This document shows positions 1 through 11,477 of a stretch of 64,000 nt of DNA, one piece after another (positions within the stretch are counted from its first letter, which is position 1; the number at the start of each line of letters is the position of its first letter). A program made the position numbers and the translations under genes. This DNA is from Micromussa lordhowensis (taxonomy: Eukaryota; Cnidaria; Anthozoa; Scleractinia; Lobophylliidae). The stretch is from assembly GCA_964020085.1 (NCBI GenBank), contig OZ026608.1:2400981-2464980 (forward strand). Reading direction: 5' to 3'. The notes under the pieces are model-generated. The model was not told the DNA's origin, made no database searches, and saw only the letters and a list, made by a program, of their open reading frames with translations.

Positions 1-626
1 ATAGTAGACACACCTTGTTGGCTATAATAATCTCATATTAAACAAGCGCGAACTCAAGGTAATAATTGCTTTATTAAATACACCCTCAAAATATAGAAAA
101 ATATAGACTAAAAAATAAAAATTAATATGCCCCAAAAGTCATGCATACAATCACCATGTTTATAGAGCATGGTATAATTTCTCATAACCCAGGATAGCTA
201 AGCCAATGAAAACTCTTGAAATGCATTATATCCAATGATCCAGTTTTTAATAAAGGCAATTACGCTAATTAAAGAGTAAAGATTAAAGGACTGTTCTGAG
301 AAGCAAACTGTTTTCTGAGAGCTTCGCTCCAGGAAAATTGTGATCTGTGAGGAACCGAGTGGAGGCTATTGTGTACTTTATTATCCTTCAAATATTTTTC
401 GCGCAGTTTTGAAAACTTGGGAATGTCACTCAGATAATTATTCCCCAGTTTTAGCTGGGGCATATTCAGTCACGTAACATTTTAGACGATTTGCGCAACC
501 GAAAATATTAGATGGATTTTAAACCTTGGTATTATAAATATTATTAAACAAGAACGGTCAGTTTTCATGATCACATGTTTACTAAAAAATGTTCAAATGG
601 TCCACATTTAGATAATTACTTACAAG
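1..626. other. Intron sequence upstream of the first visible helicase exon
   Basis: No coding exon was found. The first ~75 bases (TTGTTGGCTATAATAATCTC, then AACAAGCGCG and AATAATTG) resemble one arm of the fold-back repeat seen at 9918-10031, so the window appears to open inside a copy of that family. An acceptor (TTACTTACAAG) ends the stretch at 626. The start of the helicase gene lies outside the window. Confidence 0.5.
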
Positions 627-3600
627 AATTTTGCCTTGGACCATTTCTTGGAAGATTGCCTTGAGAAAGTTTCATCTCATGATGTGAAGATTGTTCGTGT
701 GGGAAGACTGGCTGAAGGTGCATCTGAGGAATTAGAGAAGTGCTTGTTGAGAAAGGTACATAGGCTCATTTGTTATGCATTTGCTTCATTTGATTGGAAT
801 GTCATGTCAAGGATGCAAATTAAGTGTAACTATATATACAAGTACACTTTTCACTAAGGCTAGCATAGCTGATAACTAACGCATATATTTTTGAGTTATA
901 AAAGATGTGGGAATTTTTATAAACTCTAGAGAATTACCTTAGTTTAATTTGCACTTCTCAAATGCTTCTATAAATCAACAATGCACGAGAAGCAATTTGG
1001 CTAGTCTATTTCTTTAACAATAATGTTGAAGAAACTGCGTGCACGCAAACTCACAATGTATGACACATGCAATTGATTTATAGCGCACTTTTTCCATGTT
1101 TACATACATTTACTGTAACCTCATCTAAACACGAGGGGGAGGGAGGGAGAATTTGAGATCAAACCGAGACGCATAATTTTTGAGAATTCTCCCAACCCCC
1201 CAAGTGTTTAGAAGCGGCTACAGCTGTATGTAAACACAGAAAAAAGTACTCTACATGTATTGCTTTTAATTTATAAAATATTTCTCAAAAGTTCATGCGA
1301 ATCTAAAATGCCACAACTGTGTTTACATATTACTCTTATCTGAAGACACCTATGGACCAATGAGAGCACACATAGTATCCTAGTTATTTTTAAAACATGA
1401 TAAAGCATGTCTGTTCGTAGTGTAAGGAGTGTACTTTATGGTGTTATCATGACCAATCGTGGTGTGTGCGACTCCTTGGATGTTTGATAGAGTAGCATAA
1501 AACTGACCTCAATTCCTGGCAAAACATCAAATTGTTTCCAGAATATTTGTAAGTTGAAGGATGTTTGCGGTATCTGTCATACACAACTGGAGTATTTTTC
1601 TCGGCTATGTTTTGTAATTCTACAGGTGGGGGGCCGCTGGCCTGGTCAAAGGTTTGAACAAAAGAGAATGCTGACTGGAAAGCTCTGGGCAATGCAGTCT
1701 CAAGTGAGGGAAGCCTCCAGGAAGCTTAGAGAATCCAGTATTTTCAATGCAGAGATATTCTTGAATGTATGGTGAATTTGTTTATTATAATTATAGATAA
1801 TGATGAAATACTGTTTTTTTTCTTTGTTGCGCGAATAGACCTTTTCAATTCATATTCATCACACAACTATTTGAAAATTTGAAAGCAAGAATTCTCAAGA
1901 GTATCATTACGTGGTCTGAAATGGGAAACAAACCGTTCAAGCTAAACAGCAGGGCTATAGAAAATACTATTTGTATCTTTCATATGTGAAGATATTAGAG
2001 ACATCATTTTTATGGACGTGTCAGCCAATTAAGAAATAGAAAACATGTCCCGTGTTTCTATCGAGTTATAGAAACATGAGTGAAAGTTTAGGAGAACGAG
2101 AAATGCTGTGGGAACACGAGCCGCAGGCGAGTGTTCCCACAGCTTTTTTGAGTTATCCCAAACTTTCATGAGTGTTTCTATAACTCGATAGGAACACGGA
2201 GAACATGTTTTCTATTTCTTTTAGAAAATACCGCGACGAAGAAAAAGAAAAACAACTTGTTTACTTCAATCATCAAAATGTAAATTCTCTTTGTTTGCGC
2301 CATCATTACGTCAACAGCTCGTGCTAGTTCTGTGTTCTATCGAGTTATAGAAACACGGTTTTAAACCAATCAGCGTGCGTATTTGCTTTGGGTTATTTTC
2401 AAATAATATTTGAACATCGTCAAAGTTGAATTTTACTCTTTCACCCAGAAAAAAAAATTTTGAGTCCCCACCTTAGTTAGGGTGACCACTGTTTTCGGTT
2501 CTTTTAAAATGAACAAGAAATAGAGATGTCAAGATTAGATTTTGATTTTAGTCAATATCCATTATACTGTGATAAACAGAACATTACATGGCCGCTTGGG
2601 AATACGAATTTTACATTGTCATGCTAATGGTGTCTCGCTTAGGCTATCATGTAATATGCTTTGTCAGAAAGTACAAAACCCAAGAAAGCCTGTTCTTTTT
2701 TGTTTGTTTTGCATTCCTCAAATCTATATCTTGAAGGATAGCTAGAAAGGCCATCTATTGGAGTGTTGACCATTGATTGTAATTCATGTTTTTTTTTCAA
2801 TACGCTAAGCCATTGGATTAAAAAACCTCTGCCACTTTGTCATAGTTACCTTATAAAGTTACTTACCTTACCTCACCTATTGTAGGCTGAAAACTAGGTA
2901 AGGAGAATTGTGCTCCTATTAAATCGTGACCAATAATAATTATTGGTGACAAAACCCTTTTTACAGGATAATGAGATTAGCCTATTTTAGTATACCCAGT
3001 CCTCCATCCTTGAGGGTTCCTGACAGTGGCTTCTGCCCCATTATTTGAAGGTGTCTCATACTGGCCTTTTGTCACTGTGCCTCGGCTGTTGTAAAATTTT
3101 ATTTCCAGTCCAGGTTGCAACAAGTGATTGTGGTTATTTTGAAGTCCGATGTCACAGTTTTTCGCTACACAGACTGATCCTAAGCCAGTTAATAACTTAT
3201 TTATTTTTCCTGTTAATTAACACACATCGTGTGCGCGATACCATGACCGTGGTCAGAGATAGGAAAATCCACACCGCACTAAGAACCAATCAGATTGCAG
3301 GATTCAATATAGTATTGAAGAAAAGCACGGATTATTAAATTACCAAAAAACAGCCACGTCCCAGCGGCATTTGATGTGTTTCTCAGCATCACCTTTTGTT
3401 CAATTTTATTTACAAGGAGGCTTCAAGAGAGCAGATAAAGTACCTTCTGGTGGATAATCAACACGAGACAGTTGACGGAGCAGAAGTGGAGAGGTTACTC
3501 GATAAACAAGATCATTTTCGTCTAAAAGGTACTTCAAAAATATTCATACTTTATCTATACAAATTGTCTCTTTTATTTATGTTTCCTTTTTACAGGAATT

Positions 3601-3693
3601 TTTCCCACAGAAAAACAAAACGCGTGCTATTCAGTATATGGACAGCGACTACTTGGCTTCAAACTGGAGTGTGTGCTACTCTTTAATACACTG

Positions 3694-3737
<44 letters not shown>

Positions 3738-3784
3738 TACAGCGCGAGTAATATTAAAATCGGACGAACACGAAGCGCAAGGCT

Positions 3785-3820
<36 letters not shown>

Positions 3821-6800
3821 CACAACACAAGGTCCAATTACTAATTAATCGTATCTATAACAAATCGTGGAATTAAAAATGTCTTTTGGGAAGTTCTTTT
3901 GTGCGAAAATATCTATAGCACTTTTCAAAATTATTGAAAACTGTGCGAAACATTGCGAAAAAAGACATAAAAGCGCGCGTTATTGACATTTAAATCACGT
4001 GGGCATCCAATTACAAAATGTTCAAATCGGACACCTGTAATTGGACACCCACGTGATCGCGTGCCGATCACGTGACAAATAGGCAATTGGAGAACCAATC
4101 ACGATCGAGAATTTTGTTATAGATACGATTAGACATATAAAAACTATTTGCAAGTGCTATATTCACTGCATCACTAATTAACTGCATCATTTGGTAATGC
4201 AGGCTTGCTTTGCGCTCCTGTAGTGTCAATTCAAACATGGTCAATTCAATTCAATTCAGCTAAACTGTTTTTGACCTTTTATCTTGATGAAAACAGAGTT
4301 TGTGAAAAAAGCTCTGAAAGACTGGCTGCTTCCCACACAGGAGGAATTTGACAGTTTTGCTCGTGAAGAGGAGAGACCTCCAGAAGAGATTGGGAAAGCA
4401 AATCTCGACACTAAAGACACTGCTGCCAAGTCCCAAATGAGGTAGCTGTATATATGCCGATCATTAGTATGCGTAATCAAATGGTGGCGAGTGAAATAGA
4501 CCTTTTTACCGATACGGCGGCCATCTTGAATTCCGAGGAAATTATGGGATGCTCAGGGGGCAGATGAGAAATAATTAAAATGAATACTGTGGCGTGATAA
4601 CTATTTTAACAATAATTTTTCGATAACCATAGGAACAACTGCCAAATATTGCGACGGAAAGATGTAACGCTTGTAATATTTGTTATGGAATATGAGAGAC
4701 AAGCAGTAAAAATTTATCCTGAAGCTGTGTATACGATAAATTTTCCAGCGACTGCCCCCTCGGCAGTCCATAATTTCTCAGTCAAAACAATAGAATTAAA
4801 GATGGCCGCCGTATCGGTAAAAAGGTCTATTAGGGAATAACCTCGCGCGCGTTTTGGCAGAATTCTAATAATTTTCCTGACATTTAGGCAAGGGAAATTA
4901 TTCGAATTTTGACAAAACGCAACTTAATTTTACGAGTATGCCATGTGATTACCTTTCAATATCATGGGTGACAAGGTGCGGTGACAATCGTGGGTTTCTG
5001 ACTTGGTTATTGTGTCTAGAAATTTTCATGGCGAGTTTTATTTTCCTTGCACACTGACAACAACACTGACCATCTAACATGGTGATTCTGACTCTCGCTT
5101 TTTTTCTCGTGTTTTCAGGAAGCCCTTGGGTAATCCCGAATGATGTAATGTCCCACACTTATCCAATTTCATGGAGTAATCTCCATGATAAACATTGCTG
5201 TAGTAATTTTGTAATTTCATATGTAAAATTATAAGTTGACCCTGGAGGCAACCCTGCTATGGACTACCATCCCGTAATCGCTTGATGTCCAGAAACCAGA
5301 GTAAGTTTCGACATGATGGACACTGGTGCGATTCATACTCTACCTTTACCACTACAAATCACAGAAATGAGCCATGCTTAGTAGTTATTAATTTTTAAAT
5401 GTTATTAGTTCTAGTAGTAGCAAAAAACAGAAGAACGAAAAACAGAAGAAAGAAAAACCGGAGAACAAAGAGGATCAAGAGCAAGAAAACCCAAATGACC
5501 TCAGAGATCCTGCTGCGGAGCAAATAGAACGACTTCTTGCTGTGGATGAAGAACCTGTCGATGACGAAGACAAAGAAATCATGAAAAATGAGGCTCTTGC
5601 ACTGCAAGGACACAGAGAGACCAGTGATGATCCGTGTACACGCAAGCTAATTTCCATTGATGAAACAAGTAAATTGTTATTCACTCTGATATGTTAAACC
5701 CTGCGGAGAAGTTGTTCTTCAACTGTCAAAAATGATTGTGTGATTGTTTTGATTTGGCTGACCAATTAGTCAGTTGTAAAAGGTTGTGGGACGTGTTCTA
5801 ATCTTAGGGGGGGGGGGGGGACTGGAATTTACGTCTGAAAATTTGAATTAAACCCCTCAGGGAGACCAATCTGGGCGAGGTTCAAACTTTATTTGACCGC
5901 CTAAAAGATATCATTTTAAACAGACAAATAAGTATGGACTACAATGGCAGCATCCATTTCTTCGATTGTAACCTTAATCGATACCTAATCAAGTGAAAGT
6001 AGTGACATTTCTTCCTGAACTCCCTAAGTCAGATCAAAGTCCATGATTTACACCCCGGAGGAACATACAACAAGTATCCCTTTTCATATGGGAATTCCCC
6101 CGCAATGCAGCCGCCAACCATCACCCCTGGCTGCTTTGGTGTTGATGGTGTTGCTTTCAACCAATGTGGTGGAAGACCGAAGCACTGATTCTACGTATAC
6201 ATATAAAAATGTTTGTGGCTGAAATACATGCATTTGACTTCGGAGAATGTCCCACAGTGATCAATGGTTACTTTGCCAGTCAATACTAAAAGCATACACT
6301 GTCTATCTAGTTTTAGGTTCTTATTCTTCTGAATATTGATGATTGCTAGTTACTAGTTTGTGTTTAATTGTATTTTTTTGTTCAGAAGTGAAGCATTTCA
6401 GAAATCTTCTGAATGCCAGCAATGTGTGGAAACTTGAGAAAGATGAGCGAATTCAGCTTGCGTATGTTTTTCAAAGCTCTCATCGTAAGAAGGCCTGTGA
6501 GGAGTTCCTGGCTGTCAGCAAAGAATACACGCAGGTAGACTAAAAGCTTGTGTACTGTTTATGGCCTAATTAAATAAGGTGGACTACAGGAAAGGATTCA
6601 ATTAAATTATTACTTCTAAATTCCATTTAATCCGACACAAGAGCATCTTCGGTTCTGATCTCCCATAATGGTGTTCTGGAACTTTGCAAAAAAAACAAGA
6701 CAATGTTAATTTAAAACTGAAAACGTTCTGTAAATTAGTTACATTGCATTGTGATTATCGGTAATCACATCATGTCACTCTCATTTTATTATTATTTTAC

Positions 6801-9800
6801 TATAATTGTGTTTTTCTTTTATTTCCACAGAAACAAAATGGTATTGCTTTTGTTTTTCCTGACACGCCAATCATTGTGCAGAACACTATTTCGTTTTAAA
6901 AAGCCTCCTTGCTGGTCGAACTTGCAACTTCCCTAGTTGGTAGAAAACACGGGGAGCTTTCCATTGAAACAAAAATTCCAGTTTGAATTTCCAGACATTT
7001 CCAGTTGCGGATCGAAAGGAACAGCATTTTGTGGTGATTTCTGGAAAAGGTCACAATCTTGCGAGATAACCCAAACATTCGCAAATTTATTACAAGGAAT
7101 TCCCATTCCATTGATTTTGCTCCCGATATTGCCAGAATTTTCGGTTGAATGGTTCGCATTTCGGAAATTCAAAAATTCTCCAAATTTCTGGAAACTTTTG
7201 CTGGAAATTTTCACACCAATTTTCCATCTGTCGAAAAATTCAAGGGAATCTTTGAAATTTCTGGTCGAATGGAAAGTGCCCATGCTTTTTCACGTATAGA
7301 TGGGGATAGTGAACACTGTTCCCTTAACCTACCAACAGGTACATCAAGAGCTGGAAGAGTTAAAAAATCAACATAACATTGAAGTGATGAGAACATGTGA
7401 TGTCATTGGTATGACTGTGACTGGTGCGACAATCAGGGCAAACCTTTTAGGTAACATAAGTCGCAATCTTAAAATGTGGTTCTCTTTGCTATTTGCCGCT
7501 ATTTCTCTTAATAGCAGCCATGGAAATTTGTTATCAATGACATCTAGACCTCAATTATTTGCTCCAGGAGCCCATCACTAGGAGCTTGCAACTCCAATAC
7601 TAAGCCTATGTCACGGCAATTTTACAGACCGGTCTATTTTTAGACAATAGGTCAGTTCCGTTCTACACGAGCGCGCATCGGTAAGGGAAACAATGGCGGC
7701 TTTTCCTTTTAATCTTCCAGTGAAAATGCCGACGTCAATTAAAGAATCAAGTCCGTGCTTATGATTTGTCACTGTTGTCCCTGCGGGAGTCTGAATTCGC
7801 GGTAAATTCAAGCTAAAAATAGACAGGTCTGTGAAAACGCCGTGACAGGAATATGGGGTAGTTGCTGGCTCCTAGTGATGGGCTCCTGTTTGCTCTTACA
7901 TGTAGGTGGCGTAGACGACACAGTTGATGTAAAACAATAGAACACAAAAGAACAAAAGATTGAGGACAACAAAGGAAACAATGTTGTGTTCTATTGTGAT
8001 GTATCCTGTGTCTTCTACACCAAGAAGGAGCCCAATAGGCCCTTTGCACGATCCGGTCACATGGTACGGAATAAATTATACTGGGACGCAAATAACGCAG
8101 TGGGACTTTCAAAACAAAGGAACTCGTACCAGTCCAGCCCGACTTTCCTTTGTTTTGAAAGTCCCACTGCGTAACTTGCGTCCCAGCCTAATTTATTCCG
8201 TAAATAAAAGTGATCAATGTTGGTGGAAGTTTTACAATCTTAACAAATGTCCAGACGTTTCGGGACTGTGCCCTTCATCAGTGGAATGTTCGTTATGAGT
8301 TGCGCCACGATTCCAGGTGTTGAATTTAAAATTTGAAAGTTGCGTTTTGCACGCGCGCGCGAACTTCAAATGAAGTGAAAATCAGCATTGAGGCCGCGCA
8401 GCTGGCATGTCCCGAGTCGAAAGATGAGACGCATCTCCTGCCTTTTCCTCTGTTTGTTCCCTTCGCAGAGTTTAATCCCACGGACCAGTGCGTCGTCGGC
8501 GGTATGTCCGTTAGAACTGAAATGCTCTGCGACAGGAAAACCAGGCGAATTATTGTCAACGCTTCGGAGATGCTCACCAAAACGTTCCCTCAGAGTGCGC
8601 CCAGTCTCGCCGATGTAAATGGCAGGACAGCGACGGCAGGAGATGCAGTAAATCAGACCAGAGGACAAACAAGTGAAGGAGTCTGTAATAGATACGTGAT
8701 CCTTTGGCCCCAGAAGATCGACAAGAATGCGCCTGGTTTTCCCGTCGCAGAGCATTTCAGTTCTAACGGACATACCGCAGACGACGTCTGGACATTTGTT
8801 AAGATTTTGGCACTTCCACCAACATTGATCACTTTTATTTATGTAGTAACAAGTGCCACGCAGCCTACGAATTCTTTTTAGCTTCTTGTATATATTAATT
8901 TATTCCGTACCATGTGACCAGATCGTGCAAAGGGCCTATTATATTATATCCACAACACTGGTCAATCTACTTACTAGCTGATGGATCTCTCTTGAGTTCA
9001 AGGGTGTTCTGTTTTGATATCTTGGCAGCTGATATAAAACCTTCCGTGATGATAGTAGAGGAGGCTGCTGAAATCCTGGAAGGACAGCTTGTTGCTGTTA
9101 TACCACCCTCTGTTCAACATCTCATTATGATTGGTGACCACAAACAGCTGAAACCTCTAGTACACTTCTACAGACTCAAGAAACATCATCTTGATCTCTC
9201 TATGTTCGAGAGACTTGTAAATTGTGATTTTCTTTACAAGCAACTTAAATTTCAGTGCCGAATGAGGGATGAGTTTGCATACTTGCTCCGACGACTTAAG
9301 ATTTATGAGGACCTGAAAACAAATGAAGAGGTAATCACTGACATTCACACACACTTTAAGACCATCAGTCCTTTAGCTTCAAAATGGTTCTCAAAATTTC
9401 ATAATAATATTGCTCTTAGTCAACGATATTTGCTTCATCATAGCAAACATCAACAATAGCCAGTTCCTTAAATTTCAAAAGAGAATTCTTTAATTTGTGA
9501 CCAATTTCTGTCAATTGAAGAAATATTTTAATTTGTAACCAGTAATTCTTTATGTGCAATTAAATTGCGATATTTCTGGTAAAACAGCCTCCTCTTCTAG
9601 TTTTCAATTAACAATTAGACTATGAGCTACGAATAGCAATCTAGAGAGAATAATCTTATTTTTCTTTTTTTGTCAAAATCTACTAGTCGTTCAAAACTTT
9701 ATCTAGATCCTCTTCACAGAAGGAATTTGATTGGCTTAGTGGCCATGGTGTATGAGCCCATTATACCATGTCCTACAAATATGGTAAGTGTATGCGTCAG

Positions 9801-9972
9801 CACAACAGCTGAAATTCTGAAACTTCCGCAGAGAGAAACAATGGCGGTCCAAGAAATGATTTTGCGGAATAATACGTGGCAAGATTTTAGCGAAAACTGG
9901 TGGTTGTTTTAAATAAAACAATTATTCCACTCGCGCTTGTTGGATTTGAGATGATATAGCCAACTCGGCCCT

Positions 9973-10013
<41 letters not shown>

Positions 10014-11444
10014 GCTGGTGGAATAATTGTTAAGTAGATAGTGAGAAGCCTAGCCAATAAGAGAACAGCAGTATACTATTTGTACTAATTAATAAACAAT
10101 AGCCAACTCGACAAGTACAACTCATGTGTTTTTGGCTCATGGATAATATATCTTGAACCGATGGTCATTGTTGTCAAGGAAACATAATGATGCTTTCTCT
10201 CAGTGGTTTACATTTTTGTTTGTTTGTTTGTTTGTTTTCAGCGTGTTCGTGACAACGTTGTCCCACAATGTGTTGAGAAGAGCATGTATTTCTGGACACA
10301 CACAGAATGCGAATCAGAGTCAAAGAATTCTCACAGCAAGCTCAACAAAAAAGAAGCAGAAAAGATCACTGAAGTTGCTGAAAAATTTTGTAGAGAAGGT
10401 GAAGTTCTGCCATCTAAAATCACAGTGTTGTGCTCATATCGTGGACAGGCAAGTTTACACTCTAGCAGCTTGAAATGGGAATGATCTCATACCAATAACC
10501 TGATCTCTTTTACACGATGTACAGCTGAAACCTTCAGCTCTATGCCTAGGGTTGTGGCTTCTTTGGGGAGACACTTGACTCTCACAATGCCTCTCACCAC
10601 CCAAGAGTTTAAATAGCATGGGTATTGGCAAATTTAATGCTTACGGTAACACTAACTGCGATGGACTAGCATCCCATCCACAAGGAGTACAAGTACTCCT
10701 GGTCGCTTCGTGCTACAGAAACAAGTAAATAAGGGCTGGCTGGCTGCCTAATGGGCCGTTGGGCTCGAACATAGTAGACTACCTCGTGCATGGTCTCACA
10801 TGAATGGCTTGATATCCCTTGAGAGAACAACAGAACAAACAACAGAAACAGCGCCCCTAGCCCCAAAACAATGACAGCTGCTACGCGACATGTGTGACGA
10901 CAAAGAGAATTTGCAAGCTTACAAGAGCTGCTACACGTCCGTGTCTTAACCCTTACATTACCCTAGGAGATAAATACTTATTATGTTTGTCTGTACTGCT
11001 TTGAAATATCAAGTAAAAGTTGGAATCAATCATATCTTTTTTAGTCCGGGTTGTTCAAAAGCCGATTAACGCTAATCCGGCGCTCAAGTGTTTGACATTA
11101 GTCAAAGACAAAACTGCAGGACAGAAACCGGGCCGTGGAGTAAATATCTGGCTTGACTATATATTGTAGTAAATGGTTTTCGGTCTGCGGGCATACATGT
11201 AGAGCGGCTTTTAATTGCGTGCCATAAAACCAAAACTAAAGAGACAAGTGACGAATCACAAAGGACACAGAAACTCCAGTGAACCAATCAAAACGCAGAG
11301 TACTTGTAATACATATCATGTACATGTAGCTGACGCGAAAACGTGTGCACGAGAGTAGCAACTGGTTTTGGTTGGATGAAAACGTGATTGGATTGGATGA
11401 AAATGTGGCGCGAGTGTTTTGAGCTTATCGTATAGGCGGATTCA

Positions 11445-11477
<33 letters not shown>

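Larger units (their letters stand above)
8031..8945. mobile_element. Palindromic Penelope-like retroelement (PLE) fragment
   Basis: The two ends are inverted copies: AATAGGCCCTTTGCACGATC at 8034 against its inverse ending near 8941. Inner blocks also match in inverted order: 8203-8263 with 8790-8850 (AAAAGTGATCAATGTTGGTG and CAAATGTCCAGACG), and 8498-8557 with 8720-8781. The fragment therefore consists of two PLE 3' ends joined tail to tail near 8700, the minus-strand copy longer than the plus-strand copy. A further hairpin (GGGACGCAA...GTCCCACTGCG) lies at 8089-8190. It occupies the 7451-9028 intron. Confidence 0.75.

Noticed and set aside
6896..7299. Overlapping frames up to 120 codons on both strands
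   Set aside because: They lie in a dispersed repeat (also at 20250-20640) and lack any domain; the copy elsewhere does not keep the frames.
8333..8881. Plus-strand 182-codon frame
   Set aside because: Most of it is antisense to the GIY-YIG domain; only a short distal part ([14 protein letters not shown]) is sense PLE sequence, from the inverted copy.
9670..9912. Possible extra helicase exon
   Set aside because: The frames at 9330 and 10242 join directly in phase and match the family order. This stretch is a dispersed repeat also found near 26430.
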